From Cyanoderma ruficeps (Eukaryota; Chordata; Aves; Passeriformes; Timaliidae), in the NCBI GenBank assembly GCA_008694505.1, contig VZDJ01007749.1, positions 1,532,712 through 1,596,711 of the forward strand: a DNA stretch of 64,000 nucleotides. Direction: 5' to 3'. Each line of letters begins with the position of its first letter. Position 1 is the stretch's first letter. Under the pieces are notes generated by a model, which worked only from the letters and a program-made list of their open reading frames with translations, was not told the DNA's origin and made no database searches. The position numbers and the translations under genes are program-made. Of the stretch, positions 12,061 through 23,347 are shown one piece after another.

Positions 12061-15000
12061 TAAAATCTGTTCAACTGTTAGGACAATGTAGTTGAGTACT
12101 ACCCCTCTGCATTTGTCATCCTATGACAAAGATGGCTGTTGCAGACATAAACCAGGCAGTTTCTATCAAATTACGTTCTGTCTTAATGTAAAACTCTCCA
12201 CTCTTGGACAGTATTTGATTGCATGTATGATTGTTTTTATTTGCTTCAAAGATTTGTGGAAAATTACTGCATTTCTCAGCTTTTTTACTAAAGAAAAAGG
12301 TGTATTTTGAAGAAAAGCCTGTATATGAGCATTAATATTTACCTTATTTGCTAAACTTTGGGGCCATTTGGAGCCACCGTCTTTTGGGAAAAGTATTTCC
12401 AGTTCAGTATCATTTTTTCATAGCCTGTTATAAATCTTTGATGTCCAGTTATGGAGGGAGAGAAAGAATGGAAATCATTTAAAACTACATACTGTGTTGT
12501 ATTCTTCAAAAAGACTGGCTTCTGCAAAGGCAGAATTCAAACAACACAGGAGATATGACCCCCATGGTACAGATGATGTGTTAAAGGAAAAGTGCTCATT
12601 GTGTGAATTAGGTATTGTTGAGACTAAACAGTTAAGGAGCTGCGTATTTTTAGGCCTTTAGAACACTGGGGAAGCTCTCTTAATGCATTCTAAAATGTGA
12701 ATTTGGCCATCTTCTGAAATTTCTCCAAGTTTATTCCTACCACATTTTGCTTCAAATAAGTCTACCTGTGTATTAAATGCACAAAGACATCTCTATTTGG
12801 GTGTTGGCTTTTTGATATCCATCATCTAACCCCAATGGTTCTAAGACCTGACTCTATGCTAAGAAAGTAGAATTCAATTTTGATTCTAGGTGACACTGAA
12901 ACTCAAGAGACTTCAAAATGATTTCTGGGCTCTTCATTTTAGTCTTTTGTCTTCTGATGTCTGGGTTTGCATTTCCAGCTTTGTTCATTAGAGTAGTGGA
13001 AGTTGAGATTGTTTGAGATTCCACATCTCCTAAATTGGAACTATTTCCTCAGCTTCATTTCCCACTTCTCTACAATATACAGATGTTGTGTAAAAAAAAC
13101 CAAAACAACAAAAAACCGAAACTATTCAGCTCCTTATTAGAAACATTTTTCTAAATGGAATTTGTAATGTAAAGACAGTTGGCCTCTATAAGACATCAAA
13201 TACTTGGGAGCACCACCAGTTAAATCATCATTGATTGCAACTGAAATTACATGTACGCCCAAAATTACGATATTGCTACTCCCTGTTACAAAAAGATTTC
13301 TTTAATCCAGTGAGTCCAATGTGTTGATGTAAATTATAGGCTTATAATTCCATAATAAAAGAACTATTAAAAGTCATATAAAATGCTGAAAGACAGATTT
13401 AATACTGAAACTGTTCACCAATTAAATCTGTTCCCACCTCAATGCCTTTTCCGTTAAATATTCAGAGTAGTATCCAAATTGTTTTCACTGACAGTAAATT
13501 TGACTCATAATGGCTTTATAGAATCATAATACTTTATCCTTCACTGAAAATATTGTGAGCAGAAACAAATAAGGAATTTCTGGGGAAGAGGAATGTACAA
13601 AAGATATTTTATTTGCTTTAAGAATCCTGTCTGTTCGTTTTGAACAAGTTTCCCCTCTGATTTAAGGGCTTCCTGGGGAGATTATTTATTCCTTCTAAAA
13701 CTTACCTGATAAAGTGACTTTTAATAATTCATCTCCTTGCTTCCCATAATTAAATGACCTATAATACAAGCATTTAAACAGAAATTTGGATTGCAAAGTA
13801 AGTTCAAGTAACCATGACACAAAGCTGTTAATGTCCTTTTGCTCATTGGCATTTCCAACAGAGACCCATGCCTAAATACCTCCTGAAGATTTTAGCAAGG
13901 AATCATTTGACTCTGCTTAATAAATTGTCTGGGTAGTTCTAATTGTGAAAAAGATCAGAAACTTGACAACTATTATACCAGGATGGTAAGCAAAATATCA
14001 TATAGAGATACTGGCACAGTTCCCAGAAACAACAGGCCCAAACTAAAGAAAAAAACCAAACCCCCCTGCTTTTCTGGAGAAAAGCTTAGCTAGTTTAAAC
14101 ACAAGGAATCACTGATGCAGATAGTTCCTTTCCATTCTTGACTAGATAATTCACTTTCATCTCAAGGAGCAGATGGGAGATACATATATATCCTACATGT
14201 AGCACAGTTTGGAAAGATTTAAAAAAAAATTATACTGGGGCGTTGTCAGCTATGTTTTCCAAGACTAGAATTTCCGATTCCCATTTATTTTACCTCTCAT
14301 TGTGAGGATTTAATGTATGCTCAAAAGTTGGTACCTTTAATCCTCTTTCAGGTCACATGCAGACTTTTCTGATAGCTTAAAATCTGTTTTTTTCTCCAGG
14401 TGAATAAATTTTGATTATTAACTCCTGAGTTTGCATCATGCATACACCAGGTAATTCAAAAATAAATCTTAAAAAAAACCCCCATGCTTTATGTGAACAA
14501 TTTCACATTGACAATGAAGATTAAATGTTTATATGACTGCAGCAATTCTAAAACACAAAATTTGTTCTGATCAATCATTAGTCAAGACTCACAGCACATA
14601 ACTCTGAGATGTGAGAGTGAAGAAGAAATATTAAAAACAAAAGGTGTTTAAAACTGGGACAGAATTAGTATTGAACCTGCCATTCTACCAGTACTGGACA
14701 TAGCCTGTTAACAGCAAAATCTGTATGTCATCTATGAAATTATTGCTGAATTGGAATTATTTATTGATGATAACTCCTCATGTGTGCTTTTAAAACCTTC
14801 AGAAGTTTTGATTATGGGAAAAGACAGTTGCTGAAGTCAGTGTTTTCCTGTGTCTCTGCTGAGGTCAGGGAGTAGCTGTAGGGTGTCAGATAGCAAAACC
14901 AGAGCTTAGCAAAGGTTCTGGTCCCCATTTTTGAGATGAAACATAGAAACTGCATGTTTTTCTTCTCTTTATTGAAGTTAATTGTTCTGTACAGATGCCG

Positions 15001-15542
15001 TGGTCACCTCTTGAACAATAATATGTCTTCCTCCTAGAGATGCACTTTTACTACCTCAAAAATCTTCCAACTGTAAATTCCAGCTGCAGCAAATTCTTAG
15101 TGTTTCCACATAAACTCATGAAATGAAGCTTTCCTGAACAGCATACAACTTGCTAACCTCTCTAATACTGTGTCTATTATAATTTCAATAGGAATTATCT
15201 TCATATTGTCTTTTTACAGTGGCCAGAATAGCTTGAAAAGATGTTCAATTCTCATATTACAAAAATGAAAATTAGTTTATCAAACAGCTTTTCTTTCCAA
15301 CACTCTGTATTTTTTGTGTGCTTTCTCAAGTTTGTTTACGAATGTGGTAGATCAATGTTTTTAGTTGGTGTGAGAAATGATTACACAAATTACTCTCTCC
15401 ATTATAAGATATTATCTATGTCTTCTTTTTTTCATCGCTCAGACCATAATTTCAGACTATTAACCTTGGAGTAGAAAATAAATGTTATAAATTATGTTCT
15501 TCAGACAGGGAGGTGTGACAATATATAACTAGCTTTGGGCTT

Positions 15543-16007
15543 TTGTTAATGGTCTTTTTCTTTAAACTCTGGGGACATGGTTCATTGAGAAAAGGCCAAA
15601 TATTAGTCAAAGAGTGGGGCTTCATGTTGCTTGAAAGCAAAGATGAAAGTATGTTCTTTTTTTTTGCAAATGGAGCAAAAGCTACAAAACAGGGGAAAAG
15701 AAGATTTTTTTTTTTTAACAGAATAATACTTGTTGTCTTTAGGGAAAAAGAAAAAAATGTTGCTTTGTTTCTTGAAAATGCTATAATATTGAGATTGAGA
15801 GAGGAGTATAAATACCATAAGGACAAAGACTTCAGCTGCAGAGCAGGCTGGTACCATTTTTTGATAATTACGGGTTCAGCTGGAGTCACTGGATCTGCAC
15901 CAATTCACTCCAGCAAACTGCCAAGTCATAAATATATTACAGCTTTGTTGGCTTCCATTACAACTTCATTGACCTTTAGCTCAACAAAAATTCCTTTTTT
16001 TAAATAA
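15543..16007. other. Segment with overlapping open frames, coding doubtful
   Basis: A 154-codon plus frame overlaps a 134-codon minus frame (15485-15889). Both translations are dominated by F/K runs from T and A tracts and have no motif I recognise. The part from about 15800 to 16000 is more balanced in composition and could be conserved noncoding DNA. Not accepted as a gene. Confidence 0.25.
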
Positions 16008-19000
16008 GGCTTTTCCTACTTTTCAATTAGATATGTTTGTCAGTTTTCCCTTGATGTGTGTCTGTGGCACTGTGAGTAGGTTTTTAATTTCTTTTAGAAC
16101 AAAGGCAGCGTAAAACTCTCCCTGCACAAATGGAAATAAATATTCAATTTAAAGAAATGTTAACTGGAGATGACTTCTGGCAGGAGACAATCAACCTTCA
16201 TAAAATGTGGTGTCTCTCTCTTCCCGAAGTGAAAGTGAATAAGCCATAGTGGTCAATTATCTCTTCATAGAGACCAATTCATTGGCTGTTGATATTAATT
16301 AGATGTACAAAAGAAAACCTGTTGTAAAAAGTACACAGACATCAATAATTAGCTTCACTTGGTTCTAAAAACAAGACTTAATTGAATTATAATGTTGAGG
16401 TTTTTCCTTAGTATGCGATCTTCATGTAAATTTTTGTCAGCAAGTTTCACCATTTCATTGCTAAATTTTCCCTCTCACTAATCAGCATTCTACAGCAGAA
16501 ACTCTCAGGGATTCTCTTCCCCATCTCTCCTGTATTTCCTTTTAGTCTAAAATTACAAGTTAGAGGGAAAAAAAAAAGAGTATTTGTGTTTTATATAATA
16601 ATATAACCGTAACCATTTCTTGCAAAACATGGGAACTAGAAATCTCTACACAAACTTCTAGGTAGATATTAAATTACTCCTTTAAAGGGGCAAAGTTGGT
16701 TAATTTAAGTTTTAAACTGCAAATGAAAAGTGCAAATATCTGTTAAATCTTACGTCTTAGTCAACGTTATTTGCCTTAAATCTTATACTTGTTATTTAGC
16801 AAGTTGCTGACCTATATTATGTTGACTCTGGTTGATGATGGATTTGTTTATAGCCTTTATAAAATCATGCCAAAATTTTATGTAAAAAACTTCTTTACTG
16901 TTGCAGTACTGGAATAATAACTATAGGTTAAATGTCCTACTGAGACAGATAAAAACATATCAGATTGTCCTAACCTGATTAATGTTTGTGCTAGATCCTC
17001 ATTTCAAAAGAATTTTCTTATATATCTCTAATCATATATCAGGAAATCCCCAAGTCCTTAATTAGCCAATTAGGTAAATATATCAGAAATTTAGTAATAT
17101 TTTTTTATTGTGCCAAGATTACCTGAAGTCCTGCAAGCAAAACTGGCTCTTCTTTGCAAAGCCCAGTACACATATTTTCTTCAGAAAATTGTTGTTTCAA
17201 GATGAGAGGAAATGTACATCCAAAAATGCATTTCCATGAGCACCGTCTTCACTCACTGACTGAAGGAAAAGTTCTATCAAAGTGGACCTTACTGCATTCT
17301 CCCACATAAAGCAGACAAAGTACTGAAAGTATTTATTACTATTATTATCATGTGAATATGGCTATCCTAGTGCACTTTTTTTTTTCCTGTGTTAAAAACG
17401 TTTTTATCATTACCTAGCAAAATTGGCCGGAGCAAGTCACCCAGATTGAGTAGATAACAGTAAGTGCAAGGAGGTCACTTAGTAAAATCAGGAAAATAAC
17501 ATTTTCTTTTAAAGCACAAAATCGTAATGCCAGTGTTATCATGTAAGAAGTTATATCTTGCAGGTCCAAAAAAAATACATTATTATATTTCTACATGCTG
17601 AATTTTAATTAATTTTCTTTAATGTTCTGAGCACCTGAGCCAATCTGCTCTACAGTCCCACTGGGAAAAGAGCACAGCTCAAAAGAGGCAATAGAAGGAC
17701 AAAAGCAACCTGTTCCTTTCCTTACTGATGTAGCATTGCAGCATCAGGCTTTTTTTCATCCTTTTTAAAAGAGTAGGATCTAAATGCCTATAATCTTCTC
17801 TTTCTTCATCTCAGTCATTTCCACCTTTAATGTATCTAGAGGCTCTCTGAAACTGGGTTGAATCTTTTCTTGAAGCTGGAACTTTTAAAATGCACAAATA
17901 AACTCTGTAGTCATTATAAACAATTTTTCATGATGAGGTACTGAAATGATTCTCAAAGGGTGTGCATTATGCCACTTTCTTTAAATGCCATCCTTTTAGT
18001 TAATATGATAACAATGTCACACAAATTAAAAATACATATAAGTGAAATAAATTCTTATAAGGGGAATAGAGATGCATGATAAAATGGATGTTCCCAAAGC
18101 AAACTCCAGGGAAGGACTGATGTGTTCTAGGGACAGACTTGCCAATCAATATGGCCATGCACGGAAGAAATCTCAGTTGTATCATAAATAGTAAAAAATT
18201 ACAGGGGATGTGGTTAATTATTATAAAGGCTTAGTGACTTGAATACTCTGGGGATGTGATTTCTCAATTAAATACACTCCTCAGGTTGCTGCATTGTCAC
18301 TTTGAAATGTCACTGGTTTTAATCCAAGTAGTAATTATTCCAGGATAAAACTTGGATCAACGAAGTCTGGAAGGTAATGCCTATACCAAGGGAGATTCTT
18401 CCCTTTCCATAATCTGTCCAGTTGTCCATCACATCTTTGAGAATTACTCTATACTGTACCTAAGTCAGGCAGTTGTAAAGCTTAACCTTCATCAACCTTA
18501 AACGATAAATTACCTATTCAAGAAAAAAAAGTTTTTCTCTAATATTCAGAGTTTATATAAATTTGTCAGTCTTTTGTGAAATTAAGTATAAAAAATACAA
18601 AGGTTCATTTAAAAATATGTGTAAGGCAATAGATTTCAAAACTGACATTATTTTTAATTCATAAAATACCAAAATCAATATTGATAAGCATACATGGGAA
18701 TTTTTTTAGAAAAAGGCAAAACTAAATGTGCCAGAAATGCCAGTAATTTTAGTAGAAAAACAATTTTTTCTCTTTATATTATTATTATTTATATAAAAAC
18801 TTTGTACAGTCTGAAATGGAATATAAAATTTGAAAATAAATAGGATTTTTAAATGGGTATATTATTATTTTGAGTATTAGCTAATTTTAAAGCTGTATCT
18901 TGGAGAAAATATTATCATCAACAGGGCTTTTTAGAAATTATTTTCCATAACATGTATCAAATAAATACACATTATCATGTCAACTGAGGATAGCCCCAAG

Positions 19001-19383
19001 TAAAACCAAAATTTCCCATAGGACAGGAATCTGATTGTGTTCATCTACGGCAAGAAGATATTATGCTTTTTTCATACATTTGACAATACTCTCAGAACAT
19101 CTTTGAGATTTTGAAATAAGACATTAAGGAGCAGGTTGAAAATTTCTTTTTTTGAAGAAAAAATGTGTAATAAATTATTTTTCTAGAAAGAAATGCAAGA
19201 AAACAATTTTAGGTAGAGCAAGGTATTTTGTAAAACTATTTTTAAACTAGATGTTGTTCATGTTAGAGGATATAACTTCTAGCTGGAGATGTATATTCCT
19301 CTCCCAGTGTCATGTTCATTGGACCACTCTGCAAAGTAAAAACTCCATTTTTATCTTGTTGATTCAGCTTACTAAGGACATTA
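16008..19383. other. AT-rich noncoding stretch
   Basis: No gene is supported. The portion around 16090-16390 contains many TAATTA-type homeodomain-like cores and fewer simple repeats than its surroundings. The remainder is ordinary AT-rich DNA. Confidence 0.55.
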
Positions 19384-19415
19384 AAGGAATTAATTCCTTA
19401 AATTCCTTACTAAGG
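19384..19415. repeat. Cluster of two short palindromes
   Basis: AAGGAATTAATTCCTT at 19384-19399 is a perfect 16-base palindrome. Just downstream, TTCCTTACTAAGGAA forms a second one with a single central base. The related arms suggest a local duplication or template-switch event. Confidence 0.65.
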
Positions 19416-19639
19416 AAATAAATGCTTATATGCTTTTGAAGATGAATTAAATAGGTATCAATGCAGGAATTACCTGTCTCACCTGAAGGTGTGAAAAAAT
19501 AATAACCAATATTGAGTAAAAATGTTGTTGAAATTTGCTTGTGATTTTTTGTGCTCTGATCATCTGCTCTTGATCAGAACATGAAGAATTACAAACCAGC
19601 CTAAAGAAGTGATTCTGAGTCTAAAGAGATAATTATCCT

Positions 19640-20070
19640 ACAGTGTTCAGTGTTGGTGCAGCCTCATCCCCAGCACTGTGGGCAGTTTGGGCCCCACAAT
19701 TTAAGAAAGACCTGGAGGTCCCTGAATGCATCCAGAGGAGGACAATAAAGCCCATGCAGGTTAATGGGCTCCAAGTTATGTCCTGTGAGCAGTGGGTAAG
19801 GACTTTGGACTTGCCCAGTTTGGAAAAAAGGAGATTGAGGGACAACCTCATAGCTCTCTGCATCTTCCTGGCATGGGAAAGTGGGGAGGGGGGAGATGAA
19901 CTCTTCTCCTTGGTATCCAGTGACCAGATGTGTGGGAATACTTCAAAGCTGTGTCAGGGTAGGTTTAGAATGGACCTTTCTTTATGGAGGGGGTGGTCAA
20001 ACACTGGAACAGGCTTTCTAGAGAGGTGCTCAATGCTCTAAGCCTGTCACGGCTTAACAAACATTTGGAC
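19640..20070 (+). mobile_element. CR1 LINE fragment, plus strand, 3'-truncated
   Basis: This is reverse-transcriptase C-terminal coding sequence of CR1. Recognisable parts in order are GGGCAGTTTGGGCCCC (from the VQFWAP-like motif), CCAGAGGAGGACAATAAAG, GAGATTGAGGGACAACCTC, CTTCTCCTTGGTATCCAG and AACACTGGAACAGGCTTTC. It ends near AACAAACATTTGGAC without the 3' UTR or the ATTCTATG repeats, so the 3' end is missing. Remnant frames of 132 codons (plus) and 76 codons (minus) are decay products. Confidence 0.9.
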
Positions 20071-21224
20071 TTTCACTGCTCTGTCATTGTACAGAAATGC
20101 AAATCAACATTTACATGTTGAGGTAACAACGTTATGTGATGTTTTAACATCTGTAATTAAGTAAATTATTTTCTTGATTGAAAAAATGTTTTGTGTCGAT
20201 TTAAGGTGATATTTGAGTACACGGCAAGTAGTGCATAAGATTTCCCTAATTGGGGAAACATGAACATGAGTTACATACATCTCATCAACAGTCAGTTTGC
20301 ATCCTCTGCTGGAAAATTCAATCCTATGATGTTTGCATGAGATCGCATCACTTTATGGAGGTGAGATTATAGAGACCACATAGAAAAGATGAAGCTATTA
20401 ACAAAAAAGGTCATGATTGATTTTATGATTATCCTGTGGTTGTACTACTAATTTTCTGTAATATTTCTTTTACTATAAGGAAGCAGCTGTTGAAAAAGCA
20501 GGATAAAACATTACAGATGGTTTCTGTAGAAACTTTCATAGATTATTTCATCAGGACGTACATCATCAGCATAATACAGTGAGTAGATTGTATATATTGA
20601 AAAAAGAGCACAACAATGTTGGCAAACAGAATAGCAAATATAGAATTACAGGAAATAGAAATATAAAATTATCCATACTGCCTTCTTCAACCCTGTTTAA
20701 AACCGTGGTCTGATACCCTGTGTCTTTACCTGGAGACAAAATTTTACATATTTAGCAGTCAGTTCTCCTGTTCTAGATGTCATACAGAATAACCAAGTCA
20801 GACAGAAACTTAGTGGAAGAAAGACTGAACAGCTCCTTCAGACAGATTGAAACAAAGTAAATATTTAGCAGGTACCATGGCACTTTTTAAACTAATGCTG
20901 ACATAACCACAAACTGGTAAGTCTAATGCTAAAATAATACCTACCTACATACCTGGAATAGTTTCCATCCTGGTGCAGCCCTATTTATCATCCATTACTG
21001 ACTTTCAGGAAGTTCCAACAAGAAGTCCAAGAGCAATCAATAGAGAGTTTAGGGCCTTGGGGAGCTAGTGCAAGGAGTGCAAGGAGAAATCCCCTCTATT
21101 TTTCCTTTTAGAAAGAATGATGAGGAAAAAACCAGCAAGAGCCAGCAGATCAAGATGTGGCTTTGAGCCTGGTGTCACCAGATGAATTTTGGATGTTTTG
21201 ATCATGCAATGGTGTCTCTATACA
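20071..21224. other. Noncoding stretch before the nested CR1 block
   Basis: Unique sequence with no gene. The last 100 to 150 bases have higher GC and may already belong to the CR1 copy that follows. I could not fix its 5' limit. Confidence 0.5.
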
Positions 21225-21749
21225 AGAGCAAGTCTGCTCATGACAGACTGGCCCACCTGTCCCAACAGGTGAAAAGGATCTTTGCACAGGAATTAGCAGG
21301 ATTCATTGAAAGAGTTTTGAACTAGAAATTAGAAGGGGGAAAGGGTTAAAGCCAGGATCAAGCGAGATAAGCATGGGGACAGCATGCTTTGAGTGCTGGT
21401 ATGCAATGGAGGTCCCTCAGTCTGCTGTGTCAGTAACGTGAGGGGATGGAGATCCACGTGGCAGCAAAGACACAAGGGTCATTGATGTGCTAGAAACCAT
21501 GGAAATGCCTGAGAACAGGCATAGGGATTAAGGCTTCTCCCTCCTAAAAGATGGTGGAATCAATAGCCCGAGTGCAGTGTGTCTCCACCAGTGCTCACAA
21601 CATGGGCAGAAAACAGGAAGAGGTGGAAGCCATGGTGCCACAGGAAAACTGTGACATGGGTGGGCATGGTGGAAACATGGTGGGATGGGTCACACAACTG
21701 GAGAGCTGCAATGGATGCTTGTAAATTCTTCAGAAGAGATCGGCAGGGA

Positions 21750-21755
21750 GGGAAG
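21750..21755. repeat. Left 6-bp target-site duplication of solo LTR
   Basis: GGGAAG directly precedes the LTR and recurs directly after it. Removing the LTR and one copy restores a continuous CR1 sequence. Confidence 0.75.
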
Positions 21756-22463
21756 TCTCGGGTTTGGTTTCTCTCACCCGAGATTTAGATAGTGGTTCTG
21801 GTGGTGGTTCGAGTGAGTCTTTTTTTAGCCCTCTGCCCTCTGAAGGCTTTCAGCCAGACACGAGAATGAAATGGAGTCTTCAAGGTCTTGTTGTTTCTTG
21901 GTTTCTCGCGTGTTTATTAATTCTTATCTTACAAATTTCTCTGTGCCTGACCGAGGTGTTCACAGCTGCTTGGTCACAGAACGACTTTCCCCTGTGATAG
22001 GGCGTTGCTTTGCTTTGATACAGATAACTACATGTCTATTATTTGCAATTTCATACCAATGCCTAGTACCTATACTAGAAGGGTCATCTCTACTCTGACC
22101 CAATCCCCTTAAACTACCTTGTGCCCATGTCACTGCAGAAGATGGATGCCAAGGGAGAAGGAGGAGGACTCAGGGTTCCACCCCATATCCTCCATCTTGT
22201 TCCCCAATTCTAAGAACCCAAAACTACAAAATTTTCCACCTGGTGATAAACTACACTACTGTCTGTTACAACTTTGTGACTTGTAATTCTTCTCTGTGTT
22301 TGAAGATTTTCTCATGGACTGAAATCAAAGCCTGCGTCTTCCTGGGCTCTGTGCCAGTCAACTCCCCTAGACAGACCCCAGACCCTCTTTCTTGGGTCTC
22401 AGACCGCTCTGCCGAGGTCTGTGACCTTCCAGGGCAACTAAAGGGATGCCCTGGACTCTGACA
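21756..22463 (-). mobile_element. Solo LTR of an endogenous retrovirus (ERVK-like), minus strand
   Basis: A 708-base LTR inserted in the CR1 copy. On the minus strand it begins TGTCAGAGTCCAGGG and ends ACCCGAGA, so the usual terminal CA has become GA. The poly(A) signal AATAAA (reverse of 21913-21918) precedes a U5 of roughly 150 bases. A 6-bp duplication, GGGAAG, flanks it. Six bases is typical of class II (beta-like) elements, and the sequence resembles passerine LTRs of that kind as I remember them. There is no gag, pol or env next to it, so the provirus was lost by LTR-LTR recombination. Small frames inside it are not genes. Its family name needs a repeat-library search. Confidence 0.82.
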
Positions 22464-22469
22464 GGGAAG
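22464..22469. repeat. Right 6-bp target-site duplication of solo LTR
   Basis: A second copy of GGGAAG lies immediately after the LTR terminus TGACA. CR1 sequence resumes beyond it. Confidence 0.75.
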
Positions 22470-22600
22470 GGGAAGCAGTGGGGTAGTGCTGAATGTTGGA
22501 GAGTGTCTCAATTGTTTCAAGATGTTTAATGACAGCAATGATAAGGTGGAGTGGGTAAGAATTTATGGGTAAGAATCCAGGGGAAGGCCAACAAGACAGG

Positions 22601-23144
22601 TACTTGTGATTATACTAAAAATGTTTCCAGTTTTGACTTGTTCAAACTAAGCACTGAGAAAAGTGTCACCAATAACACAGGAACACATACACAGAACACA
22701 GAAACATGTCACTTGATTAAGGAATTGATGGTAGGTAAAGAACTGCACAAGAAAGAACAGTATCAGAGGAATGTCAGTACTACCTGAGACTCATGTGCAT
22801 TGCCAGTTCTTGAATGATACGATCATGTTTGCCTGTGGATGAGAACTTCCCCAGCCAGCTGGGAAAGACAGGAAACTGGGACATGTAACCCCTCATCAGC
22901 TCCCCTGGGATAACACTTGCATAAATAGCCTGAAAAAGTAACACACATGCCAAAGTCAGATCACAGGGAAAGTCTCATGGACACCATGACACACTGCCCT
23001 GCACTGTACTGTCCCCAGGGAAGAAGGCTAGTCAACACAGGGGACAGTATAAAGAGTTTATTTTAAGAGAACTCTCTCAGTTGCTTATTTCTGGTCAATC
23101 CCTGTTGGGTTACAGCTTCACCCCTTGTACCACCTTGTTTGTTA
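22601..23144. mobile_element. Unclassified 544-bp insertion in CR1
   Basis: CR1 endonuclease-coding sequence stops at 22600 and resumes at 23145. ACAGG is present at both junctions (22596-22600 and 23145-23149), and removing the insert with one copy restores the CR1 order. A 5-bp duplication fits an ERVL or other LTR, but the ends (TACTTG...GTTAA) are not TG...CA. A TATA-like AGTATAAAGAG lies near 23047, and an AATAAA on the minus strand at 23058-23063 is badly placed for an LTR. Strand and class are open. It has no open frame of note. Confidence 0.55.
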
Positions 23145-23347
23145 ACAGGCAAGCTGTCCTGGCCTGTTACAGAAAACCCAACAAGGCTCAAGAGGCAGAT
23201 GAAATACTCTTATTAGCATCTGGGAGGAGTTTCACAACTAACCCACATTCTCCTGGGGGACTTCAGCTTAGCAGGAAATACAATACAGCAGAAAGGAAAC
23301 AATCTCTGTGATTAAATTTTTCCAATCTAAACAATTCTATGTTTCTT

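Larger units (their letters stand above)
11537..15542. other. Noncoding stretch, no gene seen
   Basis: Unique AT-rich DNA. It holds an ATT microsatellite and a 17-A tract, listed separately. Open frames are at most about 77 codons and show no domains. No further CR1 or LTR sequence was recognised. Confidence 0.6.
21225..23347 (+). mobile_element. Old CR1 LINE copy split by two nested insertions
   Basis: CR1 sequence appears in four pieces. 21225-21755 covers the ORF1-ORF2 junction and start of ORF2 (for example AGGAATTAGCAGGATTCAT and AACATGGTGGGATGGG). 22464-22600 continues the ORF2 endonuclease region (TTATGGGTAAGAATCCAGG). 23145-23310 continues it further and translates to GGLQLSRKYNTAERKQSL, a decayed form of the conserved endonuclease GDFNLP...WKYNTAERKQS segment. 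After a large internal deletion, 23311-23347 resembles a CR1 3' tail (TTCCAATCTAAACAATTCT). The gaps between the first three pieces are filled by a solo LTR and by an unclassified insertion. The element is inactive. The 5' limit is approximate. Confidence 0.85.

Noticed and set aside
15485..16007. Overlapping 154-codon and 134-codon frames
   Set aside because: F and K runs come from T and A tracts, the same DNA is open on both strands, and nothing resembles a known family.
19643..20041. 132-codon plus frame
   Set aside because: It is decayed CR1 reverse-transcriptase coding sequence, listed as a mobile element, not a host gene.
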